A DNA stretch of 64,000 nucleotides from Luteibacter rhizovicinus (lineage in GTDB: Bacteria; Pseudomonadota; Gammaproteobacteria; Xanthomonadales; Rhodanobacteraceae): contig NZ_SMCS01000001.1 in assembly GCF_004342265.1 (NCBI RefSeq), forward strand, positions 806,001-870,000, in the 5' to 3' direction. Both the position numbers and the translations under genes were made by a program. Shown here piece after piece: positions 9,601-19,128 of the stretch. The notes beneath the pieces were generated by a model. It was not told the origin of the DNA, made no database searches, and worked only from the letters and a program-made list of their open reading frames with translations. Each line of letters begins with the position of its first letter. Position 1 is the first letter of the stretch.

Positions 9601-9782
9601 GCGGCGCCGGGGCTGAGATGCGCCAGGCCATGGGGATCGCGGTCTTCGCAGGCATGCTCGGCGTGACGCTGTTCGGACTGTTCCTTACGCCGGTTTTTTA
9701 TGTGGTGATGCGCGGCCTGGCGGTCCGCTTCGAGCGGCACAGGTCGAGATCGAAGTCGCGCATGGAGGAGGGCACGTCATGA
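6597..9782 (+). CDS. RND efflux permease, HAE-1 type
   Basis: 1061 residues, the normal length for AcrB/MexB-type proton-driven exporters. The N terminus FPRFFIDRPIFAIVLSVLM is helix 1. Helix 4 carries the proton-relay Asp pair in GIVVDDAIVVVEN, and GLAAKNAILIVEFAR provides the helix 10 Lys region. The DD pair places it in the hydrophobe/drug (HAE-1) subfamily, not the heavy-metal HME (CusA) group. It overlaps the adaptor upstream and the outer-membrane factor downstream by 4 bp each, so it is one operon. GesB of the Salmonella gold regulon is also an HAE-1 permease under a MerR sensor, which is the closest functional model. Confidence 0.94.
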   Translation: MTFPRFFIDRPIFAIVLSVLMVIAGIAAFFQLPLSEYPAVTPPTVQVTASYPGANPKVIAETVAAPLEQAITGVEGMLYMSSQSATDGRMILSITFAQGTNADMAQVQVQNRVSRALPRLPEEVQRQGVVTQKTSPDILMVVHLLSPDKRYDPLYISNYAYLQVRDELSRIPGVSDVLVWGAGEYSMRLWLDPSLIATRGLTAGDVIAAVREQNVQVAAGSVGQAPNSSAAFQVTVNTLGRLTDEEQFGDIIIRTGDDGQVTRLRDVARIEMGADAYALRSLLDGEPAVALQIIQSPGANALDVSQAVRATMRRLEGNFPAGLSSRIAYDPTVFVRASLESVATTLLEAIILVVIVVVLFLRNWRASLIPLMAVPVSLIGTFAVMHLMGFSLNTLSLFGLVLSIGIVVDDAIVVVENVERHIENGEEPAQAARRAMDEVTGPIIAITSVLAAVFIPTAFLSGLQGEFYRQFALTIAISTILSAVNSLTLSPALAGLLLRPRKIGIARNLRNPRSLRGRADRLFQALGRPFQRAPDAYGNTVRKVVRVSGVALLVYGGLLALTFFGFKVVPPGFVPMQDKYYLVGIAQLPNSASLDRTDAVVRQMSKIALAEPGVESVVAFPGLSINGFVNVPNAAVMFVMLDPFKDRATPDLAATAIAGRLQAKFASIPDGFLGVFPPPPVPGLGATGGFKMQIEDRGGAGLDALVQQIRILMTKATESGQVAGLLTSFDVNAPQLDVAIDRTQAKSQGVRLADVFESLQVYLGSLYVNDFNRFGRTYKVTAQADADHRMQAEAIGRLQVRNAAGDMLPLSSFVTVTPSSGPDRVIHYNGYPSADVSGGAMVGVSSGQAVAVMERLAKEVLPEGMSFEWTDLTYQQKLAGDSALFIFPLCVLLAYLILAAQYNSWLLPLAVLLIVPMCLLSAIIGVWLVGGDNNVFVQIGLIVLVGLAAKNAILIVEFARSLEAEGSSALDAVIEACRLRLRPIVMTSLAFIAGVVPLVLASGAGAEMRQAMGIAVFAGMLGVTLFGLFLTPVFYVVMRGLAVRFERHRSRSKSRMEEGTS

Positions 9783-11284
9783 GAGGTCGCTATCTAGCCG
9801 TTCCGATCACCCTGAGTGCGCTCATCCTGCTGGCCGGATGCGCGGCGGTGGGCCCCAACTATTCACCGCCTTCGCTACCTTCGTTGCCTTCGTCGCAGTT
9901 TCCCGCCAGCTTCGGCGAGCCGCCCGCCGGTCTTGGTTCGGGGACCGTCGAGGTGGAGTGGTGGCGTACCTTCGACGATCCAGCGCTAGACAACTTGATC
10001 CAGCGGGCGCTCGCGGCGAACCATGACGTGGGAATCGCTGCCGTGCGGCTCGACGAGGCAAAGGCCATGCTGCGCGAGAACCGTCAGGGCTTCTTGCCAC
10101 GCGGTGGTCCCGCGCTTGGCTATGAGAAACGACGCCGGAGTGAAATCGAGACGCTGCCGGGCCAGCCGCGCCAGATCGAAACCTATCGCGGCGCAGTCGA
10201 CGCTTCCTGGGAAATCGATCTCTTTGGCCGCGTGCGGCGATCGGTGGAGGCGGCTCGGGCGCAAGCAGGCTCCCGCGAGGCACTGCTGCGCGGTGTGCAG
10301 GCGAGCGTCGCTGCCGCGGTGGCCGCCACCTGGTTCGAGCTACGCGGTATCGAGGCCGAACTCGCTGTCGTTGCCGATATCAGCCAAAGCCAGCGCGAAA
10401 GCCTGGGCGTGGTCGAACGTCTCGTGAGCGCCGGTTCTGCCAGCGAATTCGACCGGCTCCGTGCCGAGGCGTTGTTGCGCAATGTCGAGGTGGCCGCGCC
10501 CGAACTGGAGCGCCGCCGCGCGGCCTCCGTCAACGCACTGGCCATCCTCCTTGGCGAAACGCCCCAGACGTTCAGGCTACCCGCTGCCAAGCCCGCGCGT
10601 GACGCGCTGGCCGTTCGAACGATCGCCGTGGGCGATCCCGCCGCACTCCTCTCACGGCGCGCCGATATTGCGGCGGCCGAACGAACCCTCGCTGCGGCGA
10701 CCGCCCGGATTGGGGTAGAGACGGCTGGCCTCTACCCCGAGGTCCAGGTGCAAGGTTCGATCGGGCTCGTTGCGGGGAGTCTCGATGCGATGAATGACGC
10801 TGGAGTGCTGTCCAGCTTCCTCGGTCCGGTCATTCGCTGGTCTCTTCTCGATACCGGGCGCGTGCGCGCCCGGATTGCCGCCAGCGAGGCACGCACCAAA
10901 GAGGCGTTGATCGTCTACGACCAGACCGTGTTGCGTGCACTGCAGGAAACCGATGACGCCTTCAAAGCCTATGGCGCCGCCGGCAGCACGCTTGGGCTGC
11001 GTCTGCTTGAGTCAGCGGCAAATCGCGAGGCGGCTCGTCTTGCCCGCGTGCGGTTTTCGGAAGGGGAGGGCCTGTACCTGGATGTGCTCGAAGCCGAACG
11101 GTCCGACTTTGCGAGCCGGCGTGCCCTGGCAGTCGCCCGCACCAACCAGCGGCTTGCCGTTGTCAGCATCTACAAGGCGCTGGGCGGCGGCTGGGAAATC
11201 TGCTCGGAGGCGGATCACGACTGCGGTGGCGCCGACGGCACGCCGGCTTTGCGCTTCGCGAAGCAAATCACCCAAAGGCCTTGA
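9779..11284 (+). CDS. Outer-membrane efflux factor lipoprotein (NodT/OprM family)
   Basis: 501 residues. A signal peptide ends in LLAGCAAVGPNY, the standard NodT-family lipobox and following motif. Two OEP repeats follow, the first with WWRTFDDPALDNLIQRAL and the second with SRRADIAAAERTLAAATARIGV. The characteristic KALGGGW lies near the C terminus, followed by an unusual 30-residue tail containing a CSEADHDC cysteine pair. The protein forms the trimeric channel of the tripartite pump. Its stop codon (11282-11284) lies inside the -35 hexamer of the next MerR-type promoter, so the copper ATPase promoter is embedded in the end of this gene. Confidence 0.92.
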   Translation: MRGRYLAVPITLSALILLAGCAAVGPNYSPPSLPSLPSSQFPASFGEPPAGLGSGTVEVEWWRTFDDPALDNLIQRALAANHDVGIAAVRLDEAKAMLRENRQGFLPRGGPALGYEKRRRSEIETLPGQPRQIETYRGAVDASWEIDLFGRVRRSVEAARAQAGSREALLRGVQASVAAAVAATWFELRGIEAELAVVADISQSQRESLGVVERLVSAGSASEFDRLRAEALLRNVEVAAPELERRRAASVNALAILLGETPQTFRLPAAKPARDALAVRTIAVGDPAALLSRRADIAAAERTLAAATARIGVETAGLYPEVQVQGSIGLVAGSLDAMNDAGVLSSFLGPVIRWSLLDTGRVRARIAASEARTKEALIVYDQTVLRALQETDDAFKAYGAAGSTLGLRLLESAANREAARLARVRFSEGEGLYLDVLEAERSDFASRRALAVARTNQRLAVVSIYKALGGGWEICSEADHDCGGADGTPALRFAKQITQRP

Positions 11285-11311
11285 CCTTCCCACGGTGGGA
11301 ATCTTTAAGCT
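11281..11311 (+). promoter_or_regulatory. MerR-type promoter of the P-type ATPase gene
   Basis: TTGACC at 11281-11286 and TAAGCT at 11306-11311 have a 19-bp spacer, TTCCCACGGTGGGAATCTT, which contains the perfect dyad TTCCCAC-GGTGGGAA. This matches the CueR operator architecture. The -35 overlaps the stop codon of the outer-membrane factor gene. The ATPase start is 34 bases downstream of the -10. Confidence 0.78.
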
Positions 11312-11344
11312 TTGCTTCAACACACACATTCAAGGGTTAGTTCA

Positions 11345-13918
<2,574 letters not shown>

Positions 13919-13980
13919 TCCCGGGTCGAAGCACCACCTCAGCACTCGGTCTGTCCAATTTCGCCCTGAGAGAGAGCGCC

Positions 13981-15003
13981 ATGACGAAACATGTCGAGAT
14001 ACGCCAGGCCGGACGCACCATCGCGGTGCCGGAGGGCGTCGTCATCCTGGAAGCGGCGCTCGCCGACGGCATCGCGTATCCGCATGGCTGTCGCTCCGGC
14101 CGGTGCGGGTCCTGCAAGTCGCGCCTCGTCAGCGGCGAGGTCGATCTTCTCGATCACAGCCGCTTCGCGCTCTCGAAAGAGGAGAGAGGGCAGGGGCTGA
14201 TCCTCGCCTGCCGCGCGGTTCCGACAACGGATGCGATGGTCGCGTGGCTTGGCGGCGACGAGGAGACCCCATCCCATCCGCGCCGCCGTCTAAACTGCCG
14301 CGTGACAGCGATCGAGGACGCTACACATGACATCAAGCATATCCAGCTCGTCGTCGACGGGGCCGATCCGCTTGCCTTTATGGCGGGCCAATACGCTCGG
14401 CTCACGTTTCCGGGCGCTCCCACCCGCGACTATTCGATGGCAAGCGGGCCGGGCGAGCGAGAGTTCGAATTCCACATCCGCCGAGTGCCGGGCGGGGCCG
14501 CGACCCAGCGCATCCACGCGCTGTTGAAGCTCGGCGATCCGGTGTTGGTCGAAGGGCCATTCGGCTCTTCCTATCTGCGCGAGCAGCATGCCGGGCCAAT
14601 CCTGTGCGTCGCCGGCGGCTCGGGCCTTGCGCCGATCAAGGGAATCGTCGAGGCGGCAATTGCACGCGGCATGAAGCAGCCGATCCATGTCTATTTCGGC
14701 GCGCGCAGCGACCGCGATCTCTATCTCGTCGACCATTTCGTGGATTTGGCGCAACGGCACCCCAACCTGACCTTCACGGCCGTCCTTTCCGATGCTCCTT
14801 TTGAGGCGCGCTGGCGCACCGGCTTCGTGACCGATGCCGTCGCCAAGGACCTGCAGGATTTCGATGGCTGGAAAGCCTATGTCGCCGGACCACCAGCGAT
14901 GGTCGAAGCGGCTATGCAGATCAGTACGGCACGCGGGCTTCGGTCTGAGGACCTGCACGCCGATGTGTTCTTTACGCCCGGAGAAGCATCGGCGTGTAGG
15001 TAG
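13981..15003 (+). CDS. 2Fe-2S ferredoxin-NAD(P)H reductase (CDP-6-deoxy-glucoseen reductase type)
   Basis: 340 residues. An N-terminal plant-type 2Fe-2S domain has Cys37, Cys42, Cys45 (CRSGRCGSC) and Cys77 (LACR). An FAD-binding barrel contains RDYSMAS, and an NAD(P)-binding domain has GGSGLAPIKGI and ends in the typical VFFTPGE-like tail. The layout is that of oxygenase reductase components and of AscD/RfbI proteins, which pass electrons from NAD(P)H to a partner oxygenase. No oxygenase lies nearby. The start at 13981 follows GAGAGAG. Its position between the copper ATPase and the MerR sensor suggests a role in metal redox chemistry (for example keeping Cu or Au reduced), but this is inference. 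Confidence 0.88.
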   Translation: MTKHVEIRQAGRTIAVPEGVVILEAALADGIAYPHGCRSGRCGSCKSRLVSGEVDLLDHSRFALSKEERGQGLILACRAVPTTDAMVAWLGGDEETPSHPRRRLNCRVTAIEDATHDIKHIQLVVDGADPLAFMAGQYARLTFPGAPTRDYSMASGPGEREFEFHIRRVPGGAATQRIHALLKLGDPVLVEGPFGSSYLREQHAGPILCVAGGSGLAPIKGIVEAAIARGMKQPIHVYFGARSDRDLYLVDHFVDLAQRHPNLTFTAVLSDAPFEARWRTGFVTDAVAKDLQDFDGWKAYVAGPPAMVEAAMQISTARGLRSEDLHADVFFTPGEASACR

Positions 15004-15054
15004 GTCCCCGGTTTTTCGGGTGGTATTTGATGAGTTCCCCAGAAGGAGAGAGTG

Positions 15055-15549
15055 ATGAATATCGGTCAAGCGGCCAAGTTCTCCGGCGTATCGGCGAAGA
15101 TGATTCGCTACTACGAACAGATTGGCTTGATCCCGAAAGCTATTCGTTCCGATGCAGGCTACCGAAATTACAGCTCGCAGGACGCGCATAGCCTTCGCTT
15201 CATCCGTCGCGCACGCGACCTGGGCTTTTCTGTCGAACAGATCTCGGAACTACTGGTCTTGTGGCGCGACCGCGACCGCGCGAGCGCGGACGTCAAGGCG
15301 ATGGCGCTCGCCCATGCCGCCGGACTGAAGGCGAAGATCGCCGAACTGCAAGCGATAGCGCAAACGCTCGAACATCTGGCCGCTCACTGCCACGGTAATG
15401 ACCGTCCGGATTGCCCGATCATTGCGGATTTGGCTGAGCCGACCGCCGCAGCGGAACAGCGTACACAGGCTCCACACAGGACGCCTCGGTTTGGGGTCGA
15501 CACGGTCGCCTCGTCACGCCGCCGCACCCGCACGGTGACTCGTTCGTGA
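15055..15549 (+). CDS. MerR-family Cu/Au sensor, CueR/GolS-like
   Basis: 164 residues. The winged helix MNIGQAAKFSGVSAKMIRYY and YEQIGLIPKA lead into the dimerisation helix. The metal loop reads C112-HGNDRP-D-C120 followed by PI. Ser77 is present, the residue that marks monovalent-metal sensors in CueR and GolS, and numbering matches those proteins exactly. Position 118 is Pro, which I recall as the GolS rather than the CueR residue; position 113 is His, unlike either. About 40 extra Arg-rich residues follow the loop. AGAAGGAG precedes the ATG. It probably activates the three 19-bp-spacer promoters at 5342, 11281 and 15577. Confidence 0.9.
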   Translation: MNIGQAAKFSGVSAKMIRYYEQIGLIPKAIRSDAGYRNYSSQDAHSLRFIRRARDLGFSVEQISELLVLWRDRDRASADVKAMALAHAAGLKAKIAELQAIAQTLEHLAAHCHGNDRPDCPIIADLAEPTAAAEQRTQAPHRTPRFGVDTVASSRRRTRTVTRS

Positions 15550-15576
15550 GTCGAAGAAAAAAACGCTGAAACGCAT

Positions 15577-15607
15577 TTGACCTTGCCACGCTGTCAAACC
15601 CCATATT
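15577..15607 (+). promoter_or_regulatory. MerR-type promoter of the HMA chaperone gene
   Basis: TTGACC at 15577-15582 and CATATT at 15602-15607 have a 19-bp spacer, TTGCCACGCTGTCAAACCC, with the half-sites TTGCCA and TGTCAA of the same dyad found at 5342 and 11281. It is the third member of the proposed regulon. The chaperone start is 33 bases downstream. Confidence 0.72.
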
Positions 15608-15639
15608 GGTCGGACACAGCAATCAGCAAGGAGATCAAG

Positions 15640-15867
15640 ATGCATCGTTTCTACATTCCAAACATGACCTGCGGCGGTTGTGCCAAGTCCGTCACCAAGG
15701 CGCTGTTGAGCGTCGACTCGCAAGCCCGCATCGAAACCGACCCGTCCGCGCGTGAAGTTCGGGTCGATAGCGCCCTGGACGAGAGTGTTTTCCTCGCGGT
15801 GCTTAGCGAGGCCGGATATCCGGATAAGCGAGTGACCCGAAGCGACGACCGACTGATCGGAGTGTGA
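15640..15867 (+). CDS. Heavy-metal-associated (HMA) chaperone, CopZ/GolB-like
   Basis: 75 residues, a single ferredoxin-fold HMA domain with the metal site MTCGGC at residues 9-14. Such proteins bind one Cu(I) or Au(I) in the cytoplasm and hand it to the P1B ATPase or buffer it. AAGGAG precedes the ATG by six bases. A dedicated MerR-type promoter drives it. The loop MTCGGC has two Gly between the Cys residues, unlike the CASC sites of the ATPase. Confidence 0.9.
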   Translation: MHRFYIPNMTCGGCAKSVTKALLSVDSQARIETDPSAREVRVDSALDESVFLAVLSEAGYPDKRVTRSDDRLIGV

Positions 15868-15872
15868 GACTC

Positions 15873-16730
15873 ATGCACATCAAGCATCTTTTAGCGATCG
15901 GCGCGGCGATGATTGGCACCGCGGCACTGCCGTCATTCGCGACGGAGGCAACCCTGAGGGGCGCCTTTGCGCTTCCCGACACGACCGAAAAGGTCACGGC
16001 CGAGCTTGTTGTCGGGGAGACCGGGCCGCTCACACGCGAGTTGCTGATCGCTTTTACCGACAGGGCGACGGGTCAGCCAATCACGCACTTCGACGAGGAG
16101 CTTTCGCAGGAACTCCACGTGCTGGCGACCGACAGCGATTTCTCGAGCTTCGTGCACGAGCATGCGGGCAAGCTTGGATCGGACGGGCGCTTTCGGGTCG
16201 CGATGCGTTTTCCGAAGCCCGGAACCTACTATGTCTACGCCGACGCCGTGCCAACGGGTCTCGGCCAGCAGGTCGTCCGCTTCGAAGTACCTGTGGACGT
16301 TGCAACGGGCTCGACAGCGTCGCAACAAGCGCCCGTCAGCGCAGCAAAAGGATCCGACGGCCCCTATACGGTCAAGTTGGACGCTTCGGCTCTCCGGGTT
16401 GGAACCGAGAGCATGATGGCGTTAACGATCCTGAAGGACGGCGAACCAGCAATGGACCTCGGGCTCTATCTTGGCGTGCCGGCGCATGCGGTGTTCGTGA
16501 GCATCGAAGATCTCGGCTATGTTCACGCGCACGCCATGGCGGCGGACGCTCCGAAAGGCAGCCACACTTCGCACGGGTCACATGACGATCCAAAGGCCGC
16601 CATTCCATCCCAACTGATGCTCCACGCAATGCCTCCTCGTACGGGCCGGTATGCACTATGGATCCAGTTCAAGGGCGGCGGCCAGGTGCGTACCGTGCCA
16701 TTCGTCGTAACCGTTCCGGCAGCGCTGTGA
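15873..16730 (+). CDS. Secreted protein of the metal cluster, function unknown
   Basis: 285 residues. A signal peptide (MHIKHLLAIGAAMIGTAALP, cleavage after SFA) sends it to the periplasm. The mature part looks like two beta-sandwich repeats: the first around LATDSDFSSFVHEHAG and PGTYYVYADAVP, the second around LYLGVPAHAVFVSIEDLGYVHAHAMAAD and GRYALWIQFKGGGQVRTVPF. Each repeat carries a His pair (HEH, HAHA), and a linker has SHTSHGSHDD. A similar pattern is seen in YtkA-like and other metal-linked extracellular domains. It begins five bases after the chaperone stop, so it is probably in the same transcript. Periplasmic metal binding is inferred. Confidence 0.75.
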   Translation: MHIKHLLAIGAAMIGTAALPSFATEATLRGAFALPDTTEKVTAELVVGETGPLTRELLIAFTDRATGQPITHFDEELSQELHVLATDSDFSSFVHEHAGKLGSDGRFRVAMRFPKPGTYYVYADAVPTGLGQQVVRFEVPVDVATGSTASQQAPVSAAKGSDGPYTVKLDASALRVGTESMMALTILKDGEPAMDLGLYLGVPAHAVFVSIEDLGYVHAHAMAADAPKGSHTSHGSHDDPKAAIPSQLMLHAMPPRTGRYALWIQFKGGGQVRTVPFVVTVPAAL

Positions 16731-16878
16731 TTTCCCGCGATTCACATTGACAGCCTCGGCCAGTGCAAGAAGCGCTGGCTCTGCGCTGGTTGTTTGTCAG
16801 CTTACCGACTGAAGGCACATCGCGCTGTTTGTTTAATCTTCTATGATCGGGTCTTTCCACCTGAAGGGATTCATTGCT
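16731..16878. other. Short intergenic stretch after the metal cluster
   Basis: About 150 bases between the secreted protein and a hydrolase. No promoter box of the 19-bp-spacer type is visible, which suggests that the metal regulon ends here. Confidence 0.4.
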
Positions 16879-17748
16879 ATGCGTTATGGCCGCGGACTTT
16901 GGCTATGCCTTTTGCTCCTTGTATCGCCCCGACAGGAAGCGGCCGAGTCACCGCGCTTCACCTCGGAAGACGTCAGGTTCAATAGCGGAGGGATAACGCT
17001 GGCCGGTACGATCTTTCGACCTGAGCACCCGTATGCAGCGGTTGTAATCGTGCACGGATCGGGTCAGGAAAAACGAATGGCGAAATTCGCCTCGCAGTTG
17101 GCGAGCGAAGGTATCGCGGTGTTGACGTACGACAAACGCGGGGTGGGAGAATCGGGCGGGGTCTATGCGGGGCCAGAAGTCGGCACCAACAATATTGACG
17201 CTTCCAATTTTTCCCTCTTGGCCTCCGATGCAAGTGCCGCAGTGAGTACGTTGTCGTCGCACCTTCCGGCCAACGGTGGACCTATCGGACTCATAGGCTT
17301 TAGCCAGGCGGCCTGGATCATTCCTTTGGCCGCGAAGAATAATCGCACCGTAAAGTTCATGGTGTTGTTTAGCGGTCCGGTTGTCTCGGCTCGCGAACAG
17401 CTCCGCTTTCAGTTCTTTACGCAAGGAAATCGCGCGTTCTGGGATACGCATACCGAAGCCGATGCGCGCGAGCACATAAGCAACGATCCCGATAAGTATC
17501 AATTTGCCGATACCGACCCGCGCGACACCCTCGCAAAGCTTTCGATTCGAGGACTTTGGCTTTTTGGGGGCAGGGACGTGCAGGCTCCGGTGCGGTTGTC
17601 GATCGAACACCTCGACGTACTCAAGGCTCAAGGCAAACCTTACGAATATCGCGTGTTTCCAACGTTGGGACACAACGTTGCCTTCACGGACCTGAGCGAT
17701 CCGGTTACCGCTGCGGTTCAGTGGATTAAAGCTATCCCGGGTAACTAG
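16879..17748 (+). CDS. Secreted alpha/beta hydrolase (dienelactone hydrolase-like)
   Basis: 289 residues. An N-terminal signal peptide (MRYGRGLWLCLLLLVSP) precedes an alpha/beta hydrolase. Features are the oxyanion strand VVIVHGSGQEKRM, the nucleophile elbow GFSQA (GxSxG), the acid in WLFGGRDVQAP, and the catalytic His in TLGHN near the end. The fold is that of esterases and peptidase-S9-like lid-containing hydrolases; the substrate cannot be inferred. The start at 16879 gives a clean signal peptide; an upstream ATG at 16843 would add 12 residues. It stands alone. Confidence 0.85.
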   Translation: MRYGRGLWLCLLLLVSPRQEAAESPRFTSEDVRFNSGGITLAGTIFRPEHPYAAVVIVHGSGQEKRMAKFASQLASEGIAVLTYDKRGVGESGGVYAGPEVGTNNIDASNFSLLASDASAAVSTLSSHLPANGGPIGLIGFSQAAWIIPLAAKNNRTVKFMVLFSGPVVSAREQLRFQFFTQGNRAFWDTHTEADAREHISNDPDKYQFADTDPRDTLAKLSIRGLWLFGGRDVQAPVRLSIEHLDVLKAQGKPYEYRVFPTLGHNVAFTDLSDPVTAAVQWIKAIPGN

Positions 17749-17998
17749 CCGCTGCGCTGTTGCCAGTGCATGCGCTTTGCGTGCCGGCGGGCGAGGGCGA
17801 TTGCCAATTCGCTTGGCATGAATGAGGCGTGGCTCAAATGGTTTCCTACCAAGCTCCCAGCTCGTCAGGATGCTAAACTGCCTGCGCGCATTCTTAGGCT
17901 CAAGGTCTCCATTGCCGCAATTGCTGAGGCATAACTATTTCGTCTAAGCGGACGGCTTTGCCGCCGCTTAATTCCAGCGTAGGTCGCTCAAGGACCAT
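17749..17998. other. Intergenic region with an inverted repeat
   Basis: 250 bases. The only clear structure is TAAGCGG at 17945-17951 pairing with CCGCTTA at 17964-17970, with inner pairing of CGG and CCG. No T-tract follows, so it is not a classical terminator. No gene is recognised. Confidence 0.35.
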
Positions 17999-18439
17999 AT
18001 GGCGAATCCCTTCTTAGTTGCCGGCGCGGCGCTCAGCGCAGTCGCGGCTCTCCTGCATATTGGCTGCATCTTCTTCGGCGCTTCGTGGTATCGCTTTTTC
18101 GGCGCGGGCGAGCGCATGGCACATCTGTCGGCTGCGGGGAGTAACTTCCCAACGATCATCACTGCCGGCATCGCAACAGTGCTTGGAATCTGGTCGCTGT
18201 ACGCACTCTCGGCCGCAGGCATCGTCCCCGCACTTCCGCTCATGCGCCTTGTGTTGTGCGGCATTGCCGCTGTCTACTTGCTTCGTGGCATAGCGGGGCT
18301 GATATTCGCGGTGGTTGCGCCAGGCGAACGAGGCCGCGCGTTTTGGTGCTGGAGTTCCGTGATTTGTCTCGGCATTGGTACGTTGTATCTTCTGGGCACT
18401 CAGCAGGTCTGGTCTCAGCTGTCCCGAGGCGCAGCCTAA
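17999..18439 (+). CDS. Small four-helix membrane protein
   Basis: 146 residues with four hydrophobic segments: FLVAGAALSAVAALLHIGCI, the stretch near residues 52-75, LRLVLCGIAAVYLLRGIAG-like near 80-100, and WSSVICLGIGTLYLLG at the C terminus. The arrangement (ALLHI near the start, then a WYRFFGAGERM loop) matches small uncharacterised inner-membrane proteins common in Xanthomonadales. It has no catalytic signature. The ATG at 17999 has only a weak AGGA upstream. Confidence 0.75.
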   Translation: MANPFLVAGAALSAVAALLHIGCIFFGASWYRFFGAGERMAHLSAAGSNFPTIITAGIATVLGIWSLYALSAAGIVPALPLMRLVLCGIAAVYLLRGIAGLIFAVVAPGERGRAFWCWSSVICLGIGTLYLLGTQQVWSQLSRGAA

Positions 18440-18465
18440 CCACTCGTTCAGCCACAGTGCCCGCA

Positions 18466-18735
18466 CTCAAAGTGAGTTTTAAAGAATTTCAGCTTGGTGC
18501 CGTGGCCTATCCGGCCACTGTCGACAGCGAGCAACGCTTGCAGAACGCAAAGCTGTTGGAGATCCAGGCCGCGGCCTCGCGACTCGTGGATACTGCGGCA
18601 CTGGGACATTCTCTCCTTGCTTCCTCTCGTCGCCATTTAGCCCTCGTCACCGGCGAAGCCGGGCGTCATCGTCTTGGGTTCGGAGCGGCAGAGGAGCTAC
18701 GTGCGATTTGCGCCCGTGGGGTCATCCGCTTGTAA
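18466..18735 (+). pseudogene. Possible remnant of an outer-membrane efflux protein C terminus
   Basis: A frame without a sensible start reads FKEFQLGAVAYPATVDSEQR, then LQNAKLLEIQAAASRLVDTA. This resembles the last helices of NodT/OprM-type channels, where a similar helix precedes ALGGGW. The terminal ALGGGW is absent and the reading then becomes unremarkable. This is a weak resemblance judged by eye; the stretch may simply be non-coding. Confidence 0.25.
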
Positions 18736-18755
18736 ATCGCCCATGCGCGCTTTAC

Positions 18756-18775
18756 AGTGAACCATATGGTTCACT
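18756..18775. promoter_or_regulatory. Perfect 20-bp palindrome over the ArsR start codon
   Basis: AGTGAACCAT is followed immediately by its reverse complement ATGGTTCACT. The ATG start of the ArsR gene (18766-18768) is the centre-right part of the palindrome. This is a probable autoregulatory operator that would cover the start region when bound. The half-site AACCAT also occurs in the operator at 5208-5225. Confidence 0.65.
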
Positions 18776-19128
18776 ATCAAGCCCGCCTCGACACAACGTT
18801 CGCCGCGCTCTCCGATGTCACCCGACGCGGTGTGCTGGAGCAGCTCGGGGGTTCAGACGCCTCGATCACCGACCTTGCCCAAAGATTTCACATGACCCTC
18901 ACGGGCATGAAAAAGCACGTCAGCATTCTGGAGCAGGCGGGGCTCGTGACCACGGAGAAGGTCGGGCGCGTACGAACCTGCAAGCTCGGACTGCGCCGGC
19001 TGGAAGAAGAGGCCACCTGGATCGAGCAGCACCGCCAACTGTGGAGCGCACGCTTCGACGCGCTGGACGAGCTTGTCGAACACTTGAAACGCAAGGAGAA
19101 GGCAGATGCCCAACGAAAAAGAAGGTAG
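18766..19128 (+). CDS. ArsR-family regulator (SRPBCC-linked)
   Basis: 120 residues. The winged helix shows LDTTFAALSDVTRRGVLEQL, then ITDLAQRFHMTLTGMKKHVSILEQAGLV as the recognition region and EKVGRVRTCKL as the wing. The C terminus is a long charged helix ending KRKEKADAQRKRR. There are no metal ligands. The start is placed at the ATG inside the palindrome; a GTG three codons upstream is possible. The downstream SRPBCC gene begins 23 bases before this gene ends, a translationally coupled pair. Confidence 0.9.
   Translation: MVHYQARLDTTFAALSDVTRRGVLEQLGGSDASITDLAQRFHMTLTGMKKHVSILEQAGLVTTEKVGRVRTCKLGLRRLEEEATWIEQHRQLWSARFDALDELVEHLKRKEKADAQRKRR

Noticed and set aside
6597-9782. Heavy-metal (CusA/CzcA) identity for the RND permease
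   Set aside because: Helix 4 has the DD pair of HAE-1 permeases and lacks the HME-type motif; the metal link rests on the promoter and on the GesB precedent.
17945-17970. A transcription terminator after the first hydrolase
   Set aside because: The stem is imperfect and no T-tract follows on either strand.
18256-18465. Start region of a plus-strand frame overlapping the four-helix membrane protein
   Set aside because: The overlap is large and the N-terminal part is not protein-like; only the later part was kept as a weak remnant.
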